A DNA stretch of 64,000 nt. It comes from Ceratotherium simum simum. Taxonomy: Eukaryota > Chordata > Mammalia > Perissodactyla > Rhinocerotidae. The notes beneath the pieces were generated by a model. The model saw nothing but the letters and a program-made list of their open reading frames with translations. It was not told the origin of the DNA and made no database searches. The first letter of the stretch is position 1. Each line of letters opens with the position of its first letter. A program made the translations under genes and the position numbers. Of this stretch, positions 44,601 to 54,794 are shown in pieces. The stretch lies in the NCBI RefSeq assembly GCF_000283155.1, contig NW_004454225.1:2155348-2219347 (forward strand), read 5' to 3'.

Positions 44601-47600
44601 CAGAGCGTGCGCACTTAACCACTACGCCTGCATACACTTTAATTCCTACTCACCCTGCAGCCCCAGTCTTGGCCATCACCTCCTCTGACACTACATCCCT
44701 CTCAGGGCTGGGTTGGATGACCCCCCGCTGCGTGCCCAGAGCAGCCCGCACTCCCTCTGGCACAGCTTTGCCTCTGTCTTGTTGTTGCCTGTTCACCTGC
44801 CTGTATCCACTCCTAGGCAAGAGCTCTATGAGGACAAGGAGCTTGGTCTACTTTGTGGGGCTGTGGTCCTGGCACCTAGCACAATTTACTTGGATCAATC
44901 AACATTTGTTGAGTGAAATATCTGTGGAAAAGATGCTAGGCTCCAAGAAGAGATTTCACTAATCAAAAGAACAGATTCCTAATTCCTAGCATCTCTGCAT
45001 GTTCACACACATCGATCCTGACCACCCTGTGAGAGAGGAATAAGCCCGCGTTCACAGAGATGAAGGTGCACAGAGGCCTCTCTGTTATGTAGTTATTTCT
45101 TTTGGCACAGCGCTGACTCCTGAGGCCAGTGGCACTCCCAAGCTAATACAACCTGTTTATCAGGCTCTCACACTATGTACTTCAGTTCCCCAAGTCTAAG
45201 CAGGAAGTCAAAGAGCAAGAAGCCCAGGGCCCCTTCCTTCTGCATCTGGCCTGCATGTCCACACAGGGTGGCTGGCGCCTCCTCACCAATGATGGCTTCT
45301 TTCAAGCTGGACTCCACAGGCAAGATGTTCTTCTCCACCAGCTCCATGGGGCCAGGCCTCTGTGCGATCTTCTCGTTGAGGTCATCAGCCAGTCTGGCTC
45401 TCTTCAGCTTCAGCTGCTTGGCCTGGAGGGAAGGCTCAGCCGAGGTCTCTGCCCGTGGGAGAGAATGGAGTGCAGGAGGATGTAGGAATGGACCTGGTTC
45501 TGCCCTGGGAACTCCAGAGCAGCTCTCCTTCCCTCTGGGGAAGGAGCAGAGACCATCAGAATGCAAAGCGCACCCCAGGCAGAGAAGGGTGGCCTGGCTT
45601 GAAGTTTCACAAGAACAGAAGAAGGGGCCCCCACTGTGGACAGTATGTGGTCACACACAACAACAATGGTCACCAGGCACAGGCCAGCCCAGAGGACTTT
45701 CTGAGGTGGAGCTACAGAGCTGAAAGTGCACCAGACGATGGAGGTCTTCACTCTACCTCAAGCTTGCTGTGTTATAGGGGCAATCCACCTCCCTGCTCTG
45801 AGTCTCAGTGTCTTTGTCTACAAAACATGGGATTCAGACTAGGGAAATTCTCTTCCAACCCCAAAGATGGCTCAAAAGCAAACAGAAAAATGGACAGATT
45901 CACGCTGCTTTCAGCAGCCAAAACCTTTCCTTCACTACAATGTGGAAAGAAGTGTGTGCTGGGGCCGGGTGAAGTATGTCTAGGATGATCTTACTCTACA
46001 TCACAGGTGCTCAAGTAATCACTGAGTGAATGAATGAATGAACAAAAACAGAAAGTAAATGCATTTTTAAAACAGACTGTGGAGGAAAGGACTTCATACC
46101 AAGGGATGATGAGATCAAGGGCCCCCGCATGGCCATAGGAGAAAAGGGCAAGCCAACGCAAGAGAAAGTGACCGTGCTTCTTTGGGAATTCCCAAAAACC
46201 AGGGGTGGCTATCACAGTACAGCGATTTTATTGTGTTAAGGCTCTGGCTTACCCAGTGCCAACAGAAATGGGGGTGGTAAGAAAGAGGGAAGAAGAAATG
46301 TGAGTGGTGCAGCAGTGAGAACACAGTGAGAATGGGTTTAGATGAAGCATTTCCAATCTAACCCACCTTCCAAAATGTGCATCCTGACCAGTTCCGATCT
46401 CTCTGGCCGGGAACGAATCTTCCGTTTCAGATAGTCCTCTGTCTACAGAAAAAACACACCAAGCAGCTCTCAAATCCAGGTCACAAGCTTACAGCACTGA
46501 CAGGACCAAAAAGCAGCTGTGGCTGTAGTGGCTGCTGGTGGTCACCTCTGCAGCCCCTCAACCTCAGCTTGGTGACTGCAGGGTTCTGAGGCCAGGGGAG
46601 GCAGGCCTGGGGAGGACGCATCCATTTCTACGCACCTGCCCAGGGCACCATCCATTTGTCAAGACCCTTTGTCAGAAGTTGGACTACTAACATATATTTT
46701 TTAAACCTATTACTTTTTTTTTTTTTTTTTTTAAAATTTTTTTTTTTTTATTTTTTCCCCCCAAAGCCCCAGTAGATAGTTGTGTGTCATAGCTGCACAT
46801 CCTTCTAGTTGCTGCATGTGGGACGCGGCCTCAGCATGGCCGGAGAAGCAGCGCGTCGGTGCGAGCCCGGGATCCGAACCCCGGGTCGCCAGCAGTGGAG
46901 CGCGCTCACTTAACCACCAAGCCACGGGGCCGGTCCAAACCTATTACTTTTATTATCATAAAAGTAATATATGTCCATCAAACAAAATTAGAAAGTAAAA
47001 CAACAAAAAATTTTAATCATCCACTGTTAGTATTTGGAGATATGTGTTTCTAATCATTCTTCCATGCAGAAGATAAGTTTAATTTTGCAGAGTTGCAATC
47101 ATACTGAATATAATTTTATATCTTGTTTCAAAAAATTAGCATTGCATGATCTCAGGGGCATTTTCCATTCATTCTGAATGGCTGCCAAGTGGAACGCTAA
47201 TTTTGATACATGGTGTCACAGCTCTAGTTCCTTAAAGTCCAATGTCTTCATTTCTGCATTCCTGAGACTCCATGAGAACTAAACCAATCTCTTCACAGTC
47301 CCAGAGCCAGCGCACTGCCCAGCGCTCACGTTACGATGTATATATGACCCCAGATCTGTCTGACTCCAGCGCCTTTGCTCTCAACCTCTGCACCAGAATT
47401 TCTCAAACCGTAGGTTAAGACCATTAGTGGCTCAAAACCAGCACAGCACAGGACAAGACAGGACAGGACAAGGCAGAGTAGAGGAGAATAGAAAATAAAA
47501 TATTAGACCACACGGCATGTAATAAAAGTAAAGACTTGGTCCTCGTCTGCTGCCTCAATGCTCTGACTGGGCAGCTCTGTGCCGGTCCGGGGGGAATGCT

Positions 47601-49074
47601 GAGCTCTCTAGGAGATGGTTTAAAGCTGTGGGTTCTGGGTCTACCACCCCATCTGCAGTGGACAGAAGTACTGCCACAGCTGCTGTAGAAGATGCCAGAA
47701 CAGGTGTCGGACACTGCAGGTCTTCACAGACATTGGGGGAGGCATATTTTCTCAGCCATCTGAAGTTCTGAACAGTGGCCAAGGCCAAGGCAGAATACAG
47801 TATTGACTAAGAAAATACCTAGGGTCCACAGACCAAGGTCTGAGTCCCAGCTTTGCCACTTACTAGCTGGACAAGTTAGTTAACCTCTCTTAGCTGCATC
47901 TATAAAATGAAGATAATAACACCTAATTTGTAAGAGCTGATGTGAGCCTAAACAAGAAAGTGATATAATTTCACATAACAGTGCCCAGTAATTTGTTCAT
48001 ATTTACTCCTTGCCTCCTTGAGAAGCAGTCCAGGAAATGGCACCCAGTCTTACGACTGGCTGGGGGGCACAGGCAATTCCATCCCTTCTCTCCCTGCTGT
48101 ATTCTCTAACACTCCCAGCAACTAAAACAGGGCAGTTTGTTACTGCTTTGGTTCCCAGTACCCATGACCTCATTCTTCCCATTCACTCTAAGAATTAATC
48201 ATGATTTTCCTTAGAGAATTAAAAAATAAAATAAAAAGAGAAGATAGTAAGAAAAGTCTTAGAGATAAGTATTTCAGAGCCTCTGAAAGAGCTGTGGGTC
48301 TTAAGGAGCCACGGCCTATGATTCTCCATTTGGGGAGGTTCTCTTCCCTTGTCTTGTATGTAAAAGAAAAAAGTGAAGGGAGTGTGTGGGGGAAGCATAT
48401 TCTGGTGACTTCCCCATCTCCGCCCACACTGGGCAGCAGAACATCCCCCTGAGGCCCCTGAGGGAACTGAAACTGAAGGGAGACAGGGCAGCAAGCCAGG
48501 TGCTGCAGCATGAACCTGGGCTCAGAGAGGGGACCCTTTCTGCTTCCACAGGCTCAAGTCAGCACTGGCTGCTCAGAGCACATGGACACCAGCCATCTCC
48601 CCTGCCCCTTGACAGGCCCATCCTGGAGAGGTGTGGGCAGTGCAGCCACGGACATGGAGAGACCACCATTCAGCAAGCTTTTCCATGGCTAGTGTTTGTG
48701 TCCTAACGTCTACAAAAGGATAAGCAGAATTAAAGATGGGATAATACTAGCAGTCTCCAAAGGAACAGGAGGATGATCGGTGACCATTGCATACCCTTAA
48801 ATACAGTAAAGGAGAAAACTCATTCTGATCATGTTTCATATCATCACACTGGGAGATGGCTGGGGGTGGGGATGAGGTAGAAAAGGCAGAGCTTTCTCTT
48901 TAGAACTCTAAGGCAAGGGCTGACCATGGAGGCATGCTAGACTGGAAAGAACATAACCTGCCATGTAATGGGCTCTGAAATGCTCTTTTGAGGTCCTCAG
49001 GGAAGAAAGGTGCCTTACCCTGGCCCGCTCCAAGCTCCTTCTCTGCTCATGAAATGCAGCTGGACTTTTCAAAG
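29112..49074 (-). CDS. MRTFA: MRTFA (MKL1), myocardin-related transcription factor A; 3' eleven coding exons, 5' part outside window
   Basis: Exons in transcript order: 49074-49019, 46442-46367, 45448-45287, 41024-40849, 40372-40241, 37697-37444, 37193-37022, 35895-34891, 33890-33738, 33403-33343, 29626-29112. They total 2762 nt, all introns are GT-AG and phase is kept, giving 919 complete codons plus TAG. The first exon here begins with the last two bases of a split codon, so the start codon is in a more 5' exon not found in the window. Order of parts: RPEL2, RPEL3, basic and Gln-rich region, SAP, leucine zipper, acidic/Pro-rich activation domain ending HWDSCL. MRTFA binds G-actin through RPEL motifs in the cytoplasm; on actin polymerisation it enters the nucleus and coactivates SRF target genes. 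Human MRTFA is about 931 residues from memory, so only a few N-terminal residues of that isoform are missing. Confidence 0.97.
29668..30875 (+). mobile_element. 5'-truncated L1 (ORF2 end plus 3' UTR) in the last MRTFA intron, antisense to MRTFA
   Basis: It begins near AAAGGACCTGAAGTTGGACCC, runs through the ORF2 C-terminal region (TGGAATACTATTCAGCCATA on +, translating to [14 protein letters not shown]) and ends with TTGTACACTTAAAAATGG and an AATAAAA tail. A frame of about 150 codons (30200-30655) is still open, but upstream frames are broken, so it is not active. Confidence 0.9.
31230..31440. mobile_element. Old repeat fragments (L2 and MER5-like) in an MRTFA intron
   Basis: CCCGAGCTCCAGACCAGTCT resembles L2. 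GCACTTGTTAGAAATGCACC with CCCCACCGCAGACCCTGGAATC resembles a MER5-type interior. Confidence 0.4.
31880..32930 (+). mobile_element. L2 LINE fragments in an MRTFA intron
   Basis: ACTAGACTGTGAGCCCCGCAA followed by CTTGCTCACTGCTCCATCCA is the L2 3' region. Earlier text (CTGGATCACTACAGTTGAGTC) is in the same sense. Confidence 0.65.
32947..33200 (+). mobile_element. Diverged ERE-type SINE, subtype 1, in an MRTFA intron
   Basis: Head AGCCGGCCCGGTGGTGTAG, an altered middle (CCCTTCAGCAGCCCAGG), then ATGTTAGC and CTTCCTCAGCA units. The tail is AC/AAAAC-rich and is followed by poly-A and poly-C runs. No other SINE of this family was noticed between 19346 and 44405. Confidence 0.88.
33343..33890 (-). 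CDS. MRTFA: MRTFA exons before the terminal exon
   Basis: The exon at 33890-33738 (51 codons) encodes [20 protein letters not shown] then [18 protein letters not shown], and the exon at 33403-33343 encodes [20 protein letters not shown]. The last segment is an amphipathic acidic helix typical of activation domains. The donor of the small exon leaves one base of a Glu codon that is completed by the terminal exon. Confidence 0.95.
34891..37193 (-). CDS. MRTFA: MRTFA exons with SAP domain and leucine zipper
   Basis: The 172-nt exon at 37193-37022 ends NLDDMK. The 1005-nt exon at 35895-34891 continues [19 protein letters not shown] and LIERLRAYQ, completing a SAP motif, a DNA-binding helix-loop-helix typical of this family. 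The leucine zipper (about 35390-35260) has [18 protein letters not shown] followed by [20 protein letters not shown] and mediates dimerisation with MRTFs. Proline-directed serine/threonine sites ([11 protein letters not shown]) lie between the two. The exon is very GC-rich. A tryptophan in the zipper is discussed in the findings. Confidence 0.96.
36240..36370 (-). mobile_element. MIR SINE in an MRTFA intron
   Basis: CAGATGAGGAAACTGAGCTC, then CACACTGCTAGTGAGCGGCAGAG and TTAAATCCAGGTCTG, is a reversed MIR core. Confidence 0.75.
36590..36800 (+). mobile_element. MIR SINE in an MRTFA intron
   Basis: CCTGAGTTTGAATCCGGGCTCC, then TGTGTGACCTCAGGCAAGCC, is a forward MIR core. It lies about 220 bases from a MIR in the opposite sense. 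Confidence 0.75.
37444..37697 (-). CDS. MRTFA: MRTFA exon with basic region and glutamine-rich stretch
   Basis: The exon starts [20 protein letters not shown] and continues into [15 protein letters not shown], the conserved basic box used for SRF contact and nuclear import. It then runs into a glutamine-rich segment with QQQQ and QQQQQ runs ([21 protein letters not shown]). On the + strand this appears as a CTG/CTGCTG-rich patch near 37480-37535. The donor leaves two bases of a lysine codon, completed by the next exon. Confidence 0.95.
38115..38240 (-). mobile_element. MIR SINE in an MRTFA intron
   Basis: AGGAAACAGGTTCAGAGAAG, CTTGCCCAAGGTCACACGTC and CTGGAATCCAAACCCAGGAC follow the reversed MIR core. 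Confidence 0.75.
38380..39800. repeat. Probable old L2-type sequence, purine-rich
   Basis: Two stretches (about 38390-38950 and 39430-39800) are rich in AGGAGG/CAGGG with phrases such as GAGGAGAAGGCACAGAGCTG that recall reversed L2. They are too diverged for a firm call. A 215-codon - strand frame at 38599-39246 has no coding features and is not called. Confidence 0.3.
39855..40045 (+). mobile_element. MIR SINE in an MRTFA intron
   Basis: GATCTTGGGCCCATCTCTTC and CACTTCTCAGCTCTGTCGCT, then TTACTGCCTCACGAGGCTATC and a GTGCTTAGTAAATGGT end, follow the MIR order. Confidence 0.65.
40241..41024 (-). CDS. MRTFA: MRTFA exons linking RPEL region to basic domain
   Basis: The exon at 41024-40849 encodes [19 protein letters not shown] and a Ser/Pro-rich tail. 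The exon at 40372-40241 encodes 44 residues ([18 protein letters not shown]). Both are low-complexity, proline- and serine-rich linkers, probably disordered and phosphorylated; no fold is expected. The second exon looks about ten residues shorter than the human one as I remember it, through loss of part of a proline run. Confidence 0.92.
42640..43720 (+). mobile_element. L2 LINE fragments in an MRTFA intron
   Basis: CACTTCCTCACCTCCTACTC, AGTCACCAGTGACCTCATTGG, CTGCCTGGAATGTCCTTTTG and GAATTCTCTGAGGGCAGTGTC are L2 ORF2 and 3' phrases in order. It starts with a short (GT)n run. Confidence 0.65.
44250..44925 (+). mobile_element. L2 LINE 3' fragment carrying the truncated SINE
   Basis: GCCTATGAGGCCCCGCACGT before the SINE, and AAGAGCTCTATGAGGACAAGG with CAACATTTGTTGAGTGAAAT after it, mark a forward L2 3' end. 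Confidence 0.75.
44406..44626 (-). mobile_element. 5'-truncated ERE-type SINE, subtype 1
   Basis: The body and B box (GGTTCGGATCC) are intact, but the first roughly 18 bases of the head are missing. A perfect 15-bp duplication, cctgcatacacttta, at 44391-44405 and 44627-44641 abuts the truncation, so the copy arrived short. It sits within an L2 fragment. Confidence 0.92.
45287..49074 (-). CDS. MRTFA: MRTFA exons with RPEL motifs 2 and 3
   Basis: The exon at 49074-49019 ([16 protein letters not shown]) and the exon at 46442-46367 ([20 protein letters not shown]) together form one RPEL repeat with core RPERSEL. The exon at 45448-45287 holds the next repeat: [17 protein letters not shown] followed by the core RPGPMEL. 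Each RPEL binds one G-actin, and the basic residues between them overlap a nuclear import signal. Introns of 2.6 kb and 0.9 kb separate the exons. RPEL1, found in longer isoforms, is not in the window. Confidence 0.95.
45745..45835 (+). mobile_element. MIR fragment
   Basis: CTGCTCTGAGTCTCAGTGTC followed by TTTGTCTACAAAACATGGGA resembles the forward MIR 3' half. Confidence 0.5.
46718..46936 (-). mobile_element. ERE-type SINE, subtype 2, in an MRTFA intron
   Basis: Full-length copy with duplication aaacctattactttt at 46703-46717 and 46937-46951, perfect. Confidence 0.94.
46945..47215. mobile_element. Old LINE fragment
   Basis: AAAGTAATATATGTCCATCA, AATATAATTTTATATCTTG and AATTAGCATTGCATGATCTC resemble old LINE 3' sequence similar in style to 18540-19480. 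Confidence 0.35.
47447..47480. repeat. Short CAGGA-type tandem repeat
   Basis: ACAGGACAAGACAGGACAGG with a further ACAAGG unit is a small pentamer-like run. Confidence 0.6.
47825..47995 (+). mobile_element. MIR SINE
   Basis: TGAGTCCCAGCTTTGCCACTT, ACTAGCTGGACAAGTTAG and TTAACCTCTCTTAGC are a clear forward MIR core. Confidence 0.85.
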
Positions 49075-49175
49075 CTGTTGGGAGAAGAATCATAAAAGAA
49101 TTACTTTATAGTGAAGCATCACGTCTACTGCTACAATTTACAAAGGAGAAGGCATCTTAACTTCAAGTTAATTCT

Positions 49176-49365
49176 TTTTTTTTTCCCCCTAAAGCCCCAG
49201 TAGATAGTTGTATGTCATAGCTGCACATCCTTCTAGTTGCTGTATGTGGGACGTGGCCTCAGCATGGCCGGAGAAGCGGTGCGTCAGTGCGCGCCCGGGA
49301 TCCGAACCCGGGCCGCCAGCAGCGGAGCGCGCGCACTTAACCGCTAAGCCACGGGGCCGGCCCAG
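49176..49365 (-). mobile_element. ERE-type SINE, subtype 2, in an MRTFA intron
   Basis: Near-consensus copy with a very short tail. The duplication cttcaagttaattct (49161-49175 and 49366-49380) is also the outer end of one arm of an inverted repeat, so the SINE landed at the arm edge. Confidence 0.93.
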
Positions 49366-49830
49366 CTTCAAGTTAATTCTAGCAGTATTACTAATATAAG
49401 CTGAAGTGAAGAGGAAAATGGCACCTGAATAAGCATGTATCTTTATGGTTCAGCTGCCCCAGTAAGACAATTTTGGGTACTTTACTCCTAACGGGAAGAG
49501 TTCCTGCCTGAGCATGGGCCCTATAAAGTGCACCCATGGAATATAACTCTGAAAAATATCTTGGACCCGTTACAAGACTGTTAGCTGCACAATCCTTATC
49601 GATCAGTCAACGCTCCAAGAATGCCTGCTGGGCCTCACCTTACTGTTAGGGAGACAGGGACATGGGGGGCAGAGCTGCACGATGGGTCTACCTTACTTCG
49701 TCAACCTCATCAGGAAATCTCAAAGTGACCAAACTGGGGCAGCTAAACCAAAAGGACATGTCTACTTGGGTGCCATTTCCTTCTTCACTTCAGCTGATAT
49801 TAATAGTGCTGCTAAAATTAACTTGAATTT
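49366..49830. repeat. Long imperfect inverted repeat, arms about 100 bases
   Basis: The left arm (about 49367-49472) begins TTCAAGTTAATTCTAGCAG and contains AGCTGAAGTGAAGAGG, AAATGGCACC and CAGCTGCCCCAGT. The reverse complement of the right arm (about 49730-49827) begins TTCAAGTTAATTTTAGCAG and contains AGCTGAAGTGAAGAAGG, AAATGGCACC and TAGCTGCCCCAGT, in the same order. I estimate 75-87 % identity by eye. The loop is about 260 bases. It is not a repeat family I can name. Confidence 0.75.
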
Positions 49831-50879
49831 CATCTCTGAGGACTAAAAGACTCTACAGCGATTGTGAGGTTGACCCCAGTTACACAACCAGCAGCGCAGC
49901 TTACTGCAGGGCTCACTGCAGCCTGTCAAGGACTCAGCTCTGTTCTGGGGCTACCACCATAGGACCACAGCTCCTGACTCAGCAAACAACACTGAGGGTG
50001 GGGAAACCAAACCAGGACCCTCTACAAATGCGGCACCACAAAGAGAGTTTTGTGTCAAAAACTCGGCTATAGGGACAAATAATGAGTTGGGACACCCTGA
50101 GGATAAAAGGGGAAAAGGCCTGACTCACTTCAAGTAGGGAACAACAGTAATAAGAGAGAAATGTACAAGACAGTGGTCAGTTTCACTTCTGCTGCCCTAG
50201 AATTTCAGAACAGCTGTGAAACTGTGTGTGGAGATAACTCTGCTAGGCTGCTGGCTGTGGTGGGAGTGCAGGGCTAGGAGACGCTAAAAGTAGCAAGAGC
50301 ATAGATATGACCCTATCCTGCCTGGGCCTGTGTGCTTCCTCCCCCCATGCCACCCCCAGGGGCTAGGCCTCAGCAACAGCAGTCTCAGAAGAAAAAGACC
50401 CACATATCCCAGCAGTACTTTCTTTAAAAAAAATTTTTTTTTAACTTAGGATAAAAAAGAAACTATTGTTTTAAAAAATCAGTTGACAGCCCATCCCATC
50501 TTCGAACAGAAGGGGGAGCTCTAGATTTAACAAATAATCGCTAAGAAAAGCCACAGGCTCCCTCCCCAACCCATCAGAGCATTCAGGGCACTATCCAGGC
50601 TATCCCAGCTCTAATCCGGGGAGGTCTTGGCATCTCACTGGGTAAGCAGACAGCCCCTGCACCTGCTCCTACTGGGTAAGCTGGCTCAATCCCACAACCT
50701 GTCTCCCAAAGCCCTGACATGCAGGAATCTGTACTGGGTATGAGGGACCAGCAGGGAATGAACACGCAGCCTTGCAGTCGGAGAGCTTACCACATGGATG
50801 AGACGAAAGTACAAAGAATCAGAGAAACTCACAGCGTCCGCCACACCCCACCCCACCCCAGCTTCCTTTCTGCCTTATT

Positions 50880-51085
50880 TTTCTCTGTAGCGCTCATCAC
50901 CGTCTGACATCCTTTACAGTAACACTACACATCTTTCTAATCTGTTTACTGTCAGCCTCCCACCATTAGGATAAGCTCCATCAGGGCATGCAGGGGTTTT
51001 ATCTATGTCTTCTTTCATTTCCGACAGTATCCTCAGTGCCTAGAGCCCCCAGCACATAATTCATCCAATGAATTAATGACTATTC
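50880..51085 (+). mobile_element. L2 LINE 3' end
   Basis: TAGGATAAGCTCCATCAGGGC, then CTCAGTGCCTAGAGCCCCC and an AATGAATTAATGAC end, match the L2 3' end. Confidence 0.65.
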
Positions 51086-51744
51086 TATAAGAAATAGATA
51101 CAAAGTGACCACGAATGACAGGAAAACTAGAGGATTCCGTGGAAGAGCTCTAAACTTTCATCTGAACAGCCAGAATTACAGCTCTCCTCTGGGTTCAAAA
51201 CTTCACAGAAGTCCCGGACAATCAAGACACTCGTGGTCTTTTCCTGGGTCCTACCAATGACCACTGGGGTGACATGGGCTATGACTGCTTTCTGGGGATT
51301 ATTCTCTTCTTCTGGAGAGTGAGAATCTGCCCTCCTCCCGGAAGTCCTGTAAGCATCAAGTGAGAGTGACAGTGCTCAGAAGCAAGCGGTGCCCACACCG
51401 GTGAATTAAGGCACTTCTGCCATCCAGTGCAGTGATTGGTTGAATCGTGGGACTGATTCCCACACAGGCCTGCTAGTTTCTGTACCATAGCCACAGACTA
51501 TCTGTCAAAACCCCGGCTGGCCTGCCGCCTCAGTAACCTACCGTTGACCATCCCAAGGGGTAGGGCACAAATCCAACTTCTGGAAAAACAACTCACAAAG
51601 CACAGAATTTCTTGATGAAAGGGGAATATACCCTCTTCATGTACAACAGAATGATGTACCACAAATAGGGATAAGTGACAGGTGAACTGGCTGTAGTGTT
51701 TATGACTTCCTGTGTAGTTCCACTGTAAGGAAATTTTCACATAA

Positions 51745-51970
51745 TAGCAAGGAAGAGATTAATATTTACTGAGTGCCTACTTATGTGGCAGGTACTGTTC
51801 TAGATATTTTAAACATGTTATCTAATTTAACATTCCTAGTGATTCTTTGCAGTACTAGTAATAGACCATTTTACAGATAAGGACAGGCTCAGACAGGGCA
51901 GGAAAGGCTAGCAAATGGCAGTTAGAATTACAACCTAACTCTGTCTCATCCTCAAGTCAGAGGTCTTTCC
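51745..51970 (-). mobile_element. MIR SINE
   Basis: TTACTGAGTGCCTACTTATG, CATTTTACAGATAAGGACAGG and GTCAGAGGTCTTTCCACT follow the reversed MIR. Confidence 0.75.
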
Positions 51971-52379
51971 ACTCTGGGTTGGTTTCTTAACTTCTTCAAA
52001 AAGTAGAGAAGAATGACCTTATTAGATAGGGAGGCAAGGAGGCTTCAATACACGTACTCTTAGATGTTGGGCCAAGTGCAAGCAATGTGGAAAGGTCAGC
52101 TTGACCACAGGACTGAGCACAAACAGGTGTAAGGAAGGCTCAGAAGAGGGGTTCAAAGTGACTGCAGGCACAGAAAGCTTTGGTCTGAAACCTGGGGCTC
52201 ACCATGGAGCTTAATTAAGGGGCAGCCTTCAGCACTGATACTAGGAGACAAGCCTGGAGGGGGACGAGAAGACCAGAGGAATTCATTAGCTGCTCAGGGC
52301 TGGTCAAGAGAACCAGAAATGAGGACTAAGAAAAGAATTCAAGACAATAATTACCAATCCCAAAAAACTGTTTCATTTT

Positions 52380-52560
52380 ATAACAACAACAAAAACATAA
52401 TCTCACTGAATTCTCTTAACAACCCATGAGGCAGGGACCATTCTTCCAATTTTACATGTGATGAAACTAATCCTGCAGTTAACCTGTGAGGTCATTCACA
52501 GAGTGGTGGGCCCCAGCCCAGGTCTAGTTCTATCTTCCCTTTCTTCCTTCATCTAAACCT
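52380..52560 (-). mobile_element. MIR SINE
   Basis: AACAACCCATGAGGCAGGGAC and CCAATTTTACATGTGATGAAAC, then CCCCAGCCCAGGTCTAG, follow the reversed MIR. Confidence 0.65.
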
Positions 52561-54309
52561 TCTGACAAGTGTGTCGGTTTCTCTCAGTACTCGAATAGCC
52601 CACTCACTCTCTGCTGCTCTTTCCCCTCTTCTAATTCTGCTCTCTGATAGCAAGGTCAGCAGTTTCAATAGCCACTTCTAACAGCGAAAGGAGGAGGGGC
52701 AACGGCCCCTCTTTCTTCAGCTTTCTGTCGGGACTCCTGTAAGGTGCATCTCAGGTTCACGTGGGGAGAGACTGGAGCTGGGGCAGCCAGTACTCTGGGC
52801 TTTGAGGTGGAGGGCACTCCTATGCGTCTCCAGCCAGCTCTGCCAAAAGCCCTGGCTGTGGAGGGTAACCTAATGAAGGAGATGTAGGGGTGACAAAGGT
52901 AACCCTGAGCTTTCTTGACATAGGAGCAAATGGCAGTGAAGACTCAAAATCACCTCAGGCTTCTGTGCTAAGGGAAGGAGACACAAGGAAGCACAGCAAA
53001 GTGGAAAATAGGTCTTAAAGTTTAGGCCTCTGCCAGCTGTGGAAAAACCCAAAAGACTCAAAGTTAACCCATAAATGTACATCTAGCTAGGAGGGCTGCA
53101 TTCATCTTGGACCCCCACTCCTCCCTCCTCCTTGCTGCCTTAATGGCTTTGCCAGAGGAGCCAAGATATTACTCAGAAATTTCATTTTCCCAGAAACTCC
53201 TAGAAGGCAGTCTCTGAAAGAGAAGCCCCCAAAGACAAATGCAAACCCAAGAGCTGTGCATGTTGTTTTTAAGAATACACATTTTCGGTGTCGGAGGGCA
53301 GTTCTTGATCCTTTGGAACTCCCACCCTCTGGGAGCTGGTTTCACTGGAACACTTGTACTGCTTTGTGCGAACAAAGGGAAGTGTGCAGCACGTACTGAA
53401 AGGAAAAATAACCAAGCTCCCCACGGAAATCAAGTGAACAGAAGCGGCTAAGAGGTGTGGCGTTCTTAATCACAGTTTCAGTTCTAGACGTGGCGTGAGT
53501 CCCACCCCCGGCTGGCTACAACCACCAATTAATATTCTGTTCCCTATCTCCAGCACTCATTTTCTTTCTCCCCTTACATGTTTGCTGCCTTAATTAAATG
53601 AGGTCATTTGTGAACTAAAAAGAGAAAAATTGTTTGAATTTTATCTTTAAAAACATACTGCCATCCACTTCCAAGGGGGAACTCACTGCCGTGCTCAGTG
53701 GGTCTATAAGATTTGTGGCTTACGATGCAGGAGCAGTGGGACTGAGAGGTCTTGATTTAATTTAGCACTGAAGGGTAAGCATGAGGACCCTTAAACCAAC
53801 CTATCACATTAATTTAGGACATTAAACCAGTGCTTTCCCATCACTGGCCCCAGATTTACTTAAACATGTAGGCAAGTGAAAGTCTTCTAGGATTCCCAAA
53901 GCAGTTCAGGAAATGCATCTCATCAAGCAATGACAGCAATTAACCATGAAGCCTCATTTCCTCATCATTATCACTGAGAAATATTTATTAGGTGCCTGGG
54001 TCTGACTGTCACTTTATTAGGTGCTGACATAATAAAAATGATGGTTCCCATCCTCGAAAAGATACTATGCCAGAAGTTCACCACCAATTCTGTCGTTAGA
54101 GGAACTCAAAGGCCATGAACATAGTTCAGCTAACAGAGGTTAACAGAGCGCCAAGGTCCAAGGAGCACTTCTTTCAGGCAAGCCTGTTGGATTTCTTTTT
54201 CCACTATAGGAGCAGCGGGCACACGCACAGTGCATCAGTGGCGGCTGTGTGTATGTATGGGAATAAACATATTTAACAACTGAGGTGGGAAACCAGAAAT
54301 ATATCCATC

Positions 54310-54790
54310 CATCCATCTAACCAATAAACAATTCTTAAGTAACTACTGTGCTAGTTACTGAGGACAAGGATATACAGGATGGAGTCCCAGTCCTCAAAAG
54401 CAGCTCGTGTTCTGGTTAGAGAAAAAGACAAATAATTACAATACAAGATGGAAGTACAATTGCAGAGGTAATTTAAAGTGCTACATAGGACAGAGGAGGC
54501 AAAATTCAGCCTGAGGAAAGAGTGTGTGAACTGTCCATGTAGATTTTACAGAGAAAACCCAAATGAACGACATAGAAACACCACATACAGACAAGGAAGG
54601 GAGTGGGGAGGCTGTCTGAGGCTGAGGAAGCGCAAGAGCATGAAGGTAGGAAAGAGCACAACAAGTTCAAGGGACTACAAGTAGTTTGATATGTTTGGAC
54701 CAAGGAGTTCATGTGGGGACGATGAGGCTGGAAGGGGAAGCAGGGCCCAGCCCATGAAGAGTTTCAATGTGCTATTGCAGGGACTTCTGC
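54310..54790 (-). mobile_element. L2 LINE 3' fragment
   Basis: AACTACTGTGCTAGTTACTG, GATATACAGGATGGAGTCCC and GTAATTTAAAGTGCTACATA are the reversed L2 3' end. Confidence 0.55.
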
Positions 54791-54794
54791 ATCT

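Larger units (their letters stand above)
41025..45286 (-). other. MRTFA intron between the RPEL3 exon and the Ser/Pro linker exon
   Basis: A 4.3-kb intron with L2 fragments and the truncated SINE. At 41025-42620 and 43725-44245 I recognise no gene or repeat. Confidence 0.8.
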
